Shown: positions 9,202-20,905 of the stretch, piece by piece
How positions within the stretch are numbered: the first letter of the stretch is position 1
Layout of the letters: every line of letters starts with the position of its first letter
Assembly: GCA_023105745.1 (NCBI GenBank)
Contig: JALGQZ010000015.1
Span: 23,603,499 to 23,667,498 of the forward strand
Source of the DNA: Austropuccinia psidii
Taxonomy: Eukaryota > Basidiomycota > Pucciniomycetes > Pucciniales > Sphaerophragmiaceae
Direction of reading: 5' to 3'
Length of the DNA stretch: 64,000 nt
Notes under the pieces: generated by a model
The model's database searches: none
Seen by the model: the letters and a program-made list of their open reading frames with translations, nothing else
Told to the model about the DNA's origin: nothing
Program-made: the position numbers and the translations under genes

Positions 9202-12200
9202 GTAACTCAAGCAGTGATTCACTGTTGTTACAGATGTCCAAATATGCAGAGAAAACTCAAAAGCAGTTTGCAGAGCTCTAAGAAAGCTATTTGAGGATGG
9301 AAAAATTAACAGCCTCAATGGACAAGATAGTAAAAACCCTCTAAAAGGCCATGATCAATTGAGAAAAGCCTCTGAGGAAACGGATAAAAGACTGAATCAA
9401 GTCTTTGAAGAACAGCACCCCTGCAAAAGGGACAGCAATTGTCTAGATAAATTCTCAAACAAATTGTTTAGTGTCTACCAAAACATGAAGCCCCAACCAC
9501 AAGGCAATGTTTTGGATAATACATACCACCAAGGAGACATCAAACCAGATGCCTTGTTGGAGAATAAGTAAAGGGCTCCATATCAATACAAAGCTGGAGC
9601 TAAAATGTCTTAGAAGCATTGAAAAAACTTCCAGAGGCCTCAAGCTAGCCAAAATCCTCTGGCACAGGAGAATATGATTATATGGAGCTCATTGATCATA
9701 TTCATAGACTCTTAATTGATGTACCAAGAATACCAGATTATTGAATTACTGCTAGACTCAATAAAGCATTCAAAGGAAATGCTATAATTTAGTAAACATG
9801 AATGAAAAAATCCATGGCAGAAGAAACTGGCCATGTTGGAAGAGAAAAATAATCCAAAAGTACAGAAATGGTACTTGGATATGGCAAAAGACCATGCCAT
9901 TTGAAAATTACAAATACTGTGTGGACAAAGATCCATATTAGTGGTATCTTAGAAAGTCTAAAAGACTCAAAGCCATTTATCCTCAAATGAATACTCATAT
10001 GAGGAATGAAAAACTCCTGACACAAATTCCAGGTGAACTAGAGCATGCAGCAAAATGCAGATGAAACCAAAGTTGTACTCTAGGCGATATTGAAAACACC
10101 TTACAACATATAAGGAAAAGAACAAACATAGGTAAATATTCCCAATATAGAAGAAGTGTGAGCCTTAGAGGTAATTTCATATACCCAAAAGACCACAAAT
10201 ATAAAAAATAACATATTAATATAAATAAAATAAATTTATTTATATTATTAAAATAAAAATAAAAAATATAAATATAAAATTATATTAAAAATAAAAAATT
10301 AATCATAATTTAAAAATAAAATTACTTTAAATTTTGTAAATATAAAATTACATTTATACTTGAAAAATTTAAGTAAAAATGAAATTTTAACAAAATTGTG
10401 AAAAAATAAATAAATTTGGAAAAAAGTTAAATAAAATTTATTATAACTTTTTATCCAATAAATAAACATATAAATTTTATTTCACCATTGGATTCCTCAT
10501 AAAAAATCAGGTGGGGTCACCTCTGAGTGAAATTTTTGTAACTCAACTCTAAATAAGCTTAAATTAAGTTTTTAGTATTTTCAATACAAAGTTGAAAATC
10601 CTCAAAACCTTAATTTAATTCACACCACATGTGGTGTTAACCATCAATTTTTGTGTTAAAATTGAGGTGTTGTGTTTAGTTTAGAAGTTATGAGGAATTA
10701 AAGTATTTTCAATTGAATTCAATTGAAATGTCAAAATGTGCGCGTGTATTACATAAGTGAACTTTGATTTACATATGAGGTGTCAATTATTACTGTATTG
10801 TACTGTACAATTGAATTGAATTACATGTGTAAATTATAAGTATAATACATGATGAGGAATTAAAGGAAAAATAAATTGGAAAGATTAAATTTGGGGGGGG
10901 AAAGGAACTCCAGCTCTAAGGGGGAGCTAGACCCCCAAAATCCTTGCTGACAGGTGTGGGATGTCAAAATTCACGCAAAAGTTCATCACTTTTGGCCTGG
11001 AATTGAGTTACAGGGTCCTTGGACTCAATTGATGATGAGGTTTTGATACCAACTGGGATAGTTTTAGCTGTTGCCAAGAAGGTAAAACTACCCTTAAGAT
11101 AAAACAATCATAATAAAAACAGTTTTAACTGGTTTCTACGCCTCTGACACACATTCTGACGTGTTTTGAAGGCTCTAGGCCTGGTATTGCTATAGTAATG
11201 GCTGATTTAAGGGTCTAAAATGGCTAAAAATGGCTAAAAATGGCTTAAACCAGCCCTTTTTGGTCTAAACCAGGGTTCAATGATGCCATAATTGGCTTTT
11301 CTGTTGTCAGACTGTTTTTCACGACTGACAAGAGTAAATTTTACTTTTGGAGTAAGAGAATTGATGGCTATAAAAGAATGTCTTCTTTGCCCCACTTTTC
11401 TCTTCATGTTAGAATCTTTTCCTTTTATTAATTAGTTTAAAACTATTAAACCAATCAATCAAAGATTCCAACCACCACTTTTAAATCATTTTAATCCTTT
11501 TAACCACGTGAAAAAATCATTATAATCATTGTTTGTACCTCTTATAGTCATTTTTACCCCTGAACCACCCCAAAAGTGAATTAAAGCATCTTTCATCACT
11601 GTTAACTTTGTCACTTTGTTTCCAAATTCACTCTGGTCACTTTTGGGCGTGTTTTCTCTTTAATATTCTTTTTAAAGACTTTGTTCTTTAATTAATTGCT
11701 TGCAGTTCTTTGCTCAATTAATTCCAATTGAAATTGCTCTTGAAGAAATTTCTTTTGTAGCCTTAAAATATCTCTTGTAGAGTATTTTTTGGATAAATCT
11801 TTATTGTTGGTAAAACAATAAATTTTTATATTATTGTTTTATACTAATAAAGTTATAAACAATAAAATTGGCGTGTTTTCTCTTAAAAATAATATTTCAT
11901 ACTATTTTTAACTGAATTTTACCTTATACAAATTTTGAGGACAGGAAAAGTACTTGATTTTTAATCAAAGTTTCATATCCACACCTTACAAGAAGTAGTT
12001 TCAAAGATAAAAAGCCTTTAAGGGTGTACTTCAAAAATAAACTCAAAGAAAGAGTGGCAGAAGTTACCAAAAAAAAAACTATTATCACAATTGTGGGTCA
12101 ACAGACCACTATGCTAATAACTGTCCAAAGGCAAAGAAGAAATTCTATGCCATTCAAGCAGTCCCAGAAGAAGAATCTCCAACAGAGGATTCTGAATCAG

Positions 12201-12523
12201 ACTCTATGGGTGATGCCATCAGAGAACAATCTGATGATGATCAATACCCAAGAGAAGAACTCCTAATGGAATACCAAGAGGAAAAACGACTGGATATTCA
12301 GGACATACAGTTAGAAGCAGGAATTCCACAGGAAACTGCAAATAAGAACTTGTGTAAACACACACAAGATTCACAGGCATTTCTAGTTACACCAACTAAA
12401 GTAATGGCATACATACATGGAACAGCCACAAAGATAACTGTTTGTATTGAAAATTATCCACACCCATTGATCATTGGCAGTGTGGTATTCCATACCTTTT
12501 TACCAGTTTCAAGAAATTTTTTG
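9202..12523 (+). pseudogene. gag: R2-2 gag, split by a solo LTR
   Basis: 9209-10151 matches the middle of the R2 gag at 59130-58440: LLQMSKYAEKTQKQFAEL, EETDKRLNQVFEEQH, KPQPQGNVLDN. It is broken by many stops and frameshifts. After the LTR it resumes at 11996 and contains a CCHC knuckle (about 12083-12118) in which the first Cys is Tyr (TAT), then an acidic stretch (EEESPTEDSESDSMGD) and the protease approach. At the protease active site the usual DSGA reads GSVV, so the protease is dead too. The coding match fades near 12523. Confidence 0.8.
10157..11990 (+). repeat. Solo R3-type LTR with target duplication AGAAG (1834 bp)
   Basis: Starts TGTGAGCCTTAGAGG, ends CCTTACA, with AGAAG at 10152-10156 and again at 11991-11995. 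Gag resumes on the far side, so this is an insertion followed by LTR-LTR recombination. It is the inverted twin of 1348-3185. Confidence 0.93.
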
Positions 12524-14204
12524 AAAATTAAAAGTTTGAAAATCAAGATCACAATGAATAATTCAGGAAATCAACACTCAAAGGACATGATCAAAAAATC
12601 ACACACACCCAGGAACAACCTCAATAGTAGGGACAAATGGAAGAATTTAGCATTCATAATAGAAATAACCAACATATCTCTACAATCAAATGAAAAATAG
12701 GGGAATCCAATATTATGGAATTATACAAGAAAACCTACATATAAGCCTTACAGAATCAATAATAGGCTTGATACATACAGAAACTCAAAATTAAATATGA
12801 AAAGTAACATTGTAACATTATACCCTCTCTAAATCCATCAGGAAGATTATATCACTAAGAATCCAATACATCAAAAATGAATAAATGATATAGTTCATAT
12901 GACACAAGGATCATCTGAAAGTATCAAATTCATCTCAATACATGAAAATCCACTAAAACTTAAAAATTACACAACAATACAGGAGCCCAAATAAGACTAT
13001 TGCAGTCCACATGCATAAGATCTGGACATTACACAGCCACAGGATTATTAAAATTCAACTCAATTGAAATTCAACTAGCTGCATGCAAGGAAAATACACT
13101 AAAACTGTGAAGTAAACAGAAATTCCAGTAATAAAAGATTACAACTCAAGAAGATATCCCCACATTACACAGCATGATCACCTGGAACTAAATAAATATT
13201 ACAAACAAATTACACATGGGCGTATTCACATGACACCATATTCATCCTTTACTCACCAGCATTGATTCCTCAAGGCTGTATAAGCTGACTAAAGCAGTGT
13301 AAAGTAGGAGTCATCTTATACTTTTATCAAAAACCCTACCAAACAAAAAACATCTCAATCTACATTTTGACCTAATAAATGGTGAAAATATCTCAGTCAT
13401 ATGATACCATTCCCAATTTTACACACTAGCATTAATCTCTCAAGGCTGTGCAAGATTACTAATGCAGTATAACAGATAGGTAATCTGACTTTTGTTACAA
13501 AAATATACACCAGAAAAATTATCTCAACCGCAAGAATAAAACTTTACATGGAGAGCCCATGGGTACTTCTCACAACATGAAAGGAGGCCTCTGTCTCTCA
13601 TTTTCTCCTCTTTCCTCATGCAAATAATTATATACCAAGAAGGAGAATAATTATCCATCCCTTACTAGTAGGTTAATCTAGAAATTATTGTTATTAAATT
13701 ACCCTAAATAGTGGTTTATAAATAGCTGTGGTTAACAGTAGGTCTGCCTATATTATAAATTCATCTCTTAGTAAAATCCTCATATTAAAACAAATTAAAA
13801 GAAATATTATTATACTCTTCTCACTAGAAGACAAGTCATTATTATTATTATTATTCAAATTAAAAAACTAACAAACAAATTTACACATTAGTAGTTTCAT
13901 TAAGCTTACTATTAAAAGCTCTTATTATCTATTACCATCCCCCTTATCATCAATTATTACTATTATAAGTAGTAATCAAACTATAAACCTTCACCAGTAT
14001 TCTTTTAAAAAAACATATAGTGGTTTTATTATCTATAATACTTATTAGCTATAAAATTGTTATTATCACATATATATTCAACATATTATCAAAATTATGT
14101 ATCAATTACACTTATTCAAAATATTAAACAAAATTATTATACATTCTCACTTATATAAATTACTCTCATATTAAACTATTATCCATTAAACCAAATCTGT
14201 TTAA
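12524..14204 (+). other. Unclassified 1.7 kb insert between gag and protease of R2-2
   Basis: In R2-4 the two flanks are almost adjacent (near 58190): the protease frame before the insert and AAAAAGTGCATCAGG (14204) after it. The insert is A-rich, has no long open frame and no family match I can see. It holds two imperfect direct copies of about 140 bp: 13255-13370 (AGCATTGATTCCTCAAGGCTGT...) and 13425-13525 (AGCATTAATCTCTCAAGGCTGT...). An ATTATTATT microsatellite is near 13840. I see no terminal repeat or poly-A tail. Confidence 0.5.
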
Positions 14205-17200
14205 AAAGTGCATCAGGGTAGATGAAACAAATTGGTACAATTATCATAGAGATAATTATACCCCATAGTAAAGGTAATATAAGACTCAACCCAGATTTTG
14301 TTGTGTTTGAAGATGCCCACATCCAAGGATTTTTACTGGGAACAGACTACCAGAGGATTTATGGCATTGATATTTACAATAGTGAAAACAGGAGTATTAC
14401 CTTAGGTACAAACAAGGAAAATAAATTTTCACTTGGTCTATACCAAATGTCTACCCATGACACTCTGGAAGAATTACTGAATGAATTCAAAGAGGGCCAA
14501 TTAACCACCAACCTCACCAGTAAAAAAACATTTTGCTTACTAAAAATGCTGAGGAAAAAAGATTAGCATTTTCCATAGGTTAATAACCTTTAGGAAAAAT
14601 AAGAGGCCATGATATACAATTATATCTAGATGTGGAAAGACCTTATCTACCCATGCTGAGAAGACCTCCATATCCAGAAAGCCTGGAAACCAGGAAAGAA
14701 ATTGAGAAACACCTCAATGAGCTCCTAGAAATGGATGTCATCAGCAAGATAGGACATAATGAAATAGTGGAAATCCTCACTCATGTCATTATCACCTGGC
14801 ATAATGGCAAATCTAAGCTGTTTGGGGATTTCAGAGCCCTGAATAACTACAAAAAACCTGATAGCTACCCTATACCAAGGATACCCCATGCCCTAGACAA
14901 ACTGGCAAAAGCCAAATATATAACCAAGATGGATTGTATGAAAGGTTTCCATCAGAATGGATTTGAACCAAGCTCCCTGAATTTATTCAAAATTATATGC
15001 CACATGGGTATATATGAGTACACCTGGGTGCCATTTGGCATCAAAAATGCACCAGTCCACTTCCAAAGGATGATGGTCACAATATTTCAAGAATAAGTAT
15101 TAGAAGGATGAATTTTAGTATATATTGATGACATAATCATTTACTCACAGACATGGGAAGACCATATGCAGTACATAGACAGAGTACTAAGTAAATGCAC
15201 ACCCATCAATCTGAAAATTTCACTTGAAAAGTGCAATTTTGTCCAAAAAGAATTACTGGAACTAGGACATAAAGTCTCAGGCCTTAGTCAGGAAATAGAC
15301 CCAAATAAAGTATCAGCAGTACTTCAAAAGTCAGTACCAAAGACCATCAAAGAGATGAAATCTTTCCCTGGGTTTGCGAGCTAGTACAGAAACCACATCA
15401 AAAATTTTGCTCACATAACTATTAGTCTAAATAGGTTATGCTGAAAAGATGTAGCTTTTTAAATTACGAAGGAAAGGAGAGATGCATATGAGAGTATCAA
15501 ACCTGAATGTACTAATGCACCTGTCATGATACTCCCTGACCTTTAGTGAACATTCAATCTTTACATAGATGCAGATTGAAGTCAAGGATTGGAGCTGCCC
15601 TACACCAAAGACAAATTGTGGATGGTGAACCAAGGGGAGGGGTAATATGCTACATCTCCAGGAAACTGAAAGATTCAGAAGCTAGGTATGGGGCAACCCA
15701 TACTGAATGCTTATGCCTAGTCTGAGCCCTAGAAAAACTCCATGGTTATCTGGAGGGTGAATCCTTTGAAGTCTACACAGACTGCACAGCACTCAAGTCT
15801 TCATTTCATATAAAGACTACCAATCGACACACTTTGAGGTGGAAAATAGCCATCCAAGAGTATAGCGCTAACATCACCATCATATACAAAGAAGGCAAAA
15901 GCCACACCAATCAATATGGACACTGGATAATGTCAAAAACAACCCAGCTTAGGACCTTGAAGTAGAAGCAAAGATCCCTATCCACTTCATGGAAATAGAC
16001 AGGAAGAAAAACTTCAGATTTTCTGAATGTGCTCCAGAGAGCAGTACCCCAGACAGTGAAGACACTGAAACAGAAGGAACAGAAACTCCCATATTGGGGA
16101 TACCTTTCTCAGGACTACACAATGAGTTCTTCAGTGCAGTAATGAAGACTTATTCCAAACACAAACATTGTGGCATATTGTTGCAACTCCTTCAATACAA
16201 ACATAGAAGCCCAGTTAGAGGAACCCTGGTTGAGGGACTATAAGGATAACAAGTTTTTCCTTTTAGATGGACTACTCTATCGCAGAGAGAAGCATACAAG
16301 TACCTTAACAGTGATAGACAGGGTCCACATATCCGTGATCCTGCAGGAATGACCTGACTGCCCCTATATGGGACACATGAGTGAAGACAGGACCAAGGAA
16401 AAGGTAGAAAGCACAGCTTGGTGGCCCAAATGGGAGAAACAGTTGAGTGAATATATCGGCACTTTTGAAATGTGCCAAAATGAAAACAGAAAACATGGGG
16501 AAAAATATGGGCTACTCCAACACATAGAAGAACTCAAACACCCATGGGAAACCATCAATATGGACTGGGTCACAGAACTTGTCCCAGGAGGCAAAGCAAA
16601 TTTCAATGCCTTACTAGTCATAGTTTATAGGTATCCAAAAAGGTTTAGGTGATCACCATGTCATTAGGAGGACACAGCAATGGATACAGCTTTTTTTATT
16701 TTGGAATAACATCATAGACACATGTGGAGTCCCAAAAATCATCATTAGTGATAGCGACCCAAAATTTGCATCAGAAGTTTGCACCAACCTCTGTGAAACT
16801 CTGGGTAAAAACTTCCATTCTATACAGCTTACCATCCATAGACAGATGGTTTAGCTGAAAGGATCATCCAAACAATGGAGAAAAACATTAGAAGGTTCTG
16901 TGCATATGGAATGGAATATAAAGACCATGGGGGATATACCCATGACTGGGTTACGCTTCTACCAGCCATCCATCTGGCTTACAACACAAGCCAGAACTCT
17001 ACCACATGAAAATCACCCTCACAGGTAGAAAAAGGGTGGTAACCCCTGTTCCCTGGGGATCATCTGAAGACAAATCTTCTAACTATCCACCCCATAGGCA
17101 AGGACTTCCATGATATGTGGAAGAGAGCTTTTGAAACAGCTGCTAAGTGAAAATCTGAAGCTAAGTAGTACAGAAAGCCAAGGTATGACAAGGCACATAT

Positions 17201-17680
17201 GGAACCAGACATCAAATAAGGGGACCAAGTGTTAGTGCCTACACTCAACTTAAATAATCTCAAGGGACCAAAGAAAATGAGAGATTCATTTTTGGGGCCC
17301 TTCACTATCATTAGACTGATAGGGAAGAGTTCTGTGGAGGTTAGACTCACAGAGAAATTCTCCAGGAAACACCCAATATTCCCAGTGAGTCTGTTCAAAC
17401 CATACTTCCAGACAGGAGAGGACAAGTTCCCCTCCAGAAAGAAGACTACCACTCCACCAGACACAGTAGGAGTGGAGTAGTCCCCTTGAAGTTTGAAGAA
17501 AATCATCAAGGCCAGGAATTTTAGACTAAATGGTAAAGACCAAAGACAAGATTTGGTTAGATTTAAAAACCAGACAGTATAAAAAGACAAATGGTTGGCA
17601 GAGGATGCCATACAAGATTGGAACCTGCATCTGAGGAGATTAAGGGCCTCTAGGAGGACAGAACAGTCTCATAAATGATA
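14205..17680 (+). pseudogene. pol: R2-2 pol: protease end, RT, RNase H, integrase
   Basis: 14222-14566 is the protease C-terminus (FLLGTDYQRIYGIDIYN). RT spans about 14632-15400, with YIDD near 15121 behind a stop. RNase H (15540-15900) has frameshifts and loses the segment after KSHTN. Integrase covers 16280-17500, with a finger near 16353-16475, MDW near 16560, and SDSDPK in place of SDRDPK near 16750. The tail ends near 17680 with the family end RRTEQSHK. At least ten stops or frameshifts; clearly dead. Confidence 0.85.
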
Positions 17681-17702
17681 AGCCTTTTTTGGAGGGAGGG
17701 TA

Positions 17703-19114
17703 TGTCAGCCTGTGACTCAAGACAAGAGCACAAGGATTCCAGCCAAACAGCATAAACCAATGGTGAAGCTAAGATACCACCAAAACATGAAGCTGAGCCA
17801 AACCAGCTCAAAAGGTTTCAAAAGAAATGGGAAACTCACCTATTTCCAAATATACAAGTCCTATCATCATAGGACAAAGAATAACAAAGTTATTCCTTCT
17901 CAAAGTTGTAACTGAGCATAAATCTTAACTTTCACCTCACATATAAAATCCAGAGGAAGACACTTAACTCCAGGAAATGGGTTTTCAAATTGGAGCTATG
18001 GGTTGGGGCTATCTGATGATACTAGCCAAATTGAGGTAACACCAAAACTACAGAAGTTATTGCCCAAATACAGTCAAATCAGGGTGAATCAAATATTCAC
18101 CTTCCATGTAAACTCTACAGTTTTAGTGTGAGATACTTAAAGTGGGGTCTTTTCGGAAAGAGAAAAATCAGGGATATCTTATGGTGCCGTTCACTTCCCC
18201 ATATCCCATCTAGATCAAATGTTATGGAGCAAACAAGCTCCATGAAGATATTGAGAAAATAATATATCTGAATAACAAAGTTGGACATGGCATAGCTTTT
18301 TTGTATTTAATTTTACCATTCCAAATGAGGTAACCTTGTGTGGATACCATCCAGGAATACACAATAAACCACCTTTGAGCTCAGTATCTCAAAGACTGAT
18401 AGAGGTATAGCAGTTTTAAGGTTAAAATCCCACAATGGGGCCAATACAATTTTTCTGTGGGATAATATACCATAACCATGATTATGAGGTCTCAAAAAGA
18501 TGAAGAAGCACGTTTCTACTTCAACACCTAATAGTTCATTCAATAATGGAGTCCTATACAGGTTCTATACAGCATTCTACACCTCATACATCTCAGAAGA
18601 GGGCTGTGTGGTCCCCAGATCAACAATTTCACCCTGTATTGATGAAAACTGCCCAGATGTGGTTTCAAAACCACATCTGAGCCCAATACAGAGTATACAG
18701 GCCTTGTGGAAACCACAAGTCAGTACTCTGAAGTGAAGAATCTTCACTTCATCCATCTTCAATGGTCTGGAGGACATTTTAACCCAATTTCAGGATAAAA
18801 AGGGCCCTTCCTCTGCCCAAAAGAGGAATACCCATGCTGCTCTTGAATTACTATGTAGTAAAATTTTCAAAAACAGTTATAATCCTTGAAAATAATCAGG
18901 TTTAACTATAATATTAATTATTTTAGCCCTTACTATAACAAACCAATTGGTAAAGCTGCGCCCAGAGCTTTCAACAGCTCTCACCACCACTGACTCATTT
19001 TAGTAACTCTATTTATAGCAAGAAAACCTTTCTCTTATCATTTTATTTGTCTAAAAATCATTGTTAAAGCTGTGCATACTGTTATTATCACTTTATCATA
19101 GACTCAGCCTGACA
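17703..19114 (+). repeat. R2 LTR, 3' LTR of R2-2 (1412 bp)
   Basis: Starts TGTCAGCCTGTGACTCAAG after a GGAGGGAGGGTA purine tract and ends ACTCAGCCTGACA. It belongs with 47114-48084 and 51039-52477, sharing CCAGAGGAAGA and ACTAGCCAAATTGAG-like blocks. It differs inside from the LTRs of R2-1 and R2-3, so R2 has at least two LTR subtypes. No gene. Confidence 0.85.
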
Positions 19115-20499
19115 TAAGCATAGTCAGAATTGTGGTTTTGGGACCACAAATGATCATTCTGGATCAAGGGTGAAAAATCTCTTCAAAGTTCACATCAAAA
19201 TTTTTATGACACATCAAAAGTATTTGAATGACTAATTTTAGTAATTTGGGGTGGGTTTAAGCTTGAAAATCCTTTATTTGAAGAATGAAACCAGTATTGG
19301 TTGACACAGGTTTGGCCAGAAAACTCCCAATACAGATATAACATGAGATAATTGAGCTATCAAGACTCCAAGAGCACAAAATTGAAGGTCTTAATGAGAT
19401 TTCCAATTTGCTATGATCTATGTTTACCCTCCTCAAAAATAGCCAAAGGTATAAGGGTGTTAAGTTGTTTGCTGTATCTTTGTATATCAGTCTGTGGATT
19501 CAAAAACTTCCAAGTAAGATCTCATTTTTAATTTGAAAGCTCTCTGTATTCTAATGATACAAAACTGTAGGTATTTATGAGCTCTACATTGTGGTATACT
19601 CCACAGTACAGCTGTATGGATATATGACAAAGATACGGTGTTTTCTTTGTATTGCTTTTTTCATAAAGAATGTCTTTTGGGTAATAGCCCTCTGAAATAA
19701 GCTCCCTTTGCCAATTTTGGAGATACAGAGGTCTAAGGTATCTCAAATAGTGACTCTCATTTAGATCCTTCTTTGATGTACTTTTGTACATCAATATGTG
19801 GCTTCAAAAATTTCCAAGCCATATATCTTTTCCAATGTAGAATATATCTGTATTCTAATGCTACATAATTTTAGTGCAGGATAAAATCTACATTTTGGTA
19901 TACTTTACAGTACAGATGTATGAATATATGGCAAAGATACAGGTATTTCTCTATATTGCTATCTTAAGAAATATTGTATTCTGAATGATAAACTTTTGAG
20001 CAAAGAAACCTTTCCAAATTTTGGAGATAAAGAGGTCCAGGGTACTTCCAACTGAGAACCTCATTTATAGCTTCCATTTGGTTATAACCTTTTACAGTTT
20101 TGTGCAAGCCCTCTTTGACTTTAAGGGGTTTATTTAGTGGAAAATGGGTTATAATGGTATTTACTGAAGTAAAAGTGCTATATGAAAATGGTTATTACCA
20201 TTGGATAGCTCTCATTGAGAGATTTAATAAAACTAAAATTTTGATTGTGGTTGTATTAAATACTCATAGGCTCAATGAGAGGTGAAAATATGGTTTTTAC
20301 TTATTTTATTTTAGCTTTAAGTGGCTGTATCTCTGTTGTTTCTTATATTATTTGGATAATGTTTTCATATTACTTTTTGGGTGTTTTCCCACTTTATATT
20401 TATTCCTGTATGGAAAGTATTTTGTAAATACTGGCTATACCATTATTTAGGGTATTTTGAATGTCATGCTGGTGCTCTGTTTGGAGTCCCAGGCTGACA
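19115..20499 (-). repeat. R2-3 3' LTR piece with a 304-bp tandem duplication
   Basis: Minus strand starts TGTCAGCCTGGGACTC at 20499. Two diverged tandem units (about 19470-19770 and 19771-20060) both carry the landmarks GTGG(A/C)TTCAAAAA, TGTATTCTAATG, GGTATACT, ACAGTACAG and TTTTGGAGATA. The same point recurs at 19494 and 19798. No gene. Confidence 0.75.
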
Positions 20500-20905
20500 T
20501 ATACTCCCTCCAAAAAAGGCTCATCATTGATGAGAGTCTTTTTTCCTCATTGAGGTTCTTAATTGTTTAAAATGGAAAACTTTATACGTAATATTCACAA
20601 GCTTTACCCACTTGTCTTTGTCTGGTGGTTTATTCTTTTTTTTATCAGATATCATCTATAGGAATATATTTTCATTTTATTGGGGTTGTAAGTTTCTTTC
20701 TTGTTATTACCCAATTTTCAAGTAACTCTCTGTAGAATTATTTATTCTCATTACATATATTCTGTCATACTCTGTACCTATTGATAATCCATCAATCTCA
20801 GAGTTTTCAAGTACCACAAATTCAATCTGTAATATGAGATTTCTCTTGTGTGTGGTATTATGATGACTTGTCCAATTATTCAAATTGAATTAATTTTCCC
20901 TGAAG
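20500..20905 (-). pseudogene. R2-3 fused remnant: protease C-terminus and integrase C-terminus
   Basis: On the minus strand, 20905-20690 matches the protease end (FVVLENSEIDG, GTEYDRIYVM, aligned to FVVLDDAQIQG and GTDYQRVYGI in R2-4). It is followed at once (20660-20530) by the pol tail KPPDKDKWVK...SHQ, aligned to [12 protein letters not shown] of R2-1. All of RT, RNase H and the integrase core are deleted. Several stops. Confidence 0.7.

Larger units (their letters stand above)
9202..19114 (+). mobile_element. R2 Gypsy element, second copy (R2-2), old and broken
   Basis: Order: gag remnant, solo LTR inside gag, gag end with zinc knuckle, unclassified insert, protease to integrase, 3' LTR. 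The 5' LTR and gag start are absent, replaced by the truncated CH LTR. It inserted into the LTR of R2-3: the target LTR resumes at 19115 with TAAGCATAGTCAG, and the uninterrupted LTR reads GTCAGCATAGTCAG at 24637. Confidence 0.8.

Noticed and set aside
13255..13525. Possible CRISPR-like repeat pair
   Set aside because: Only two long diverged copies, no short regular spacers, and the genome is fungal.
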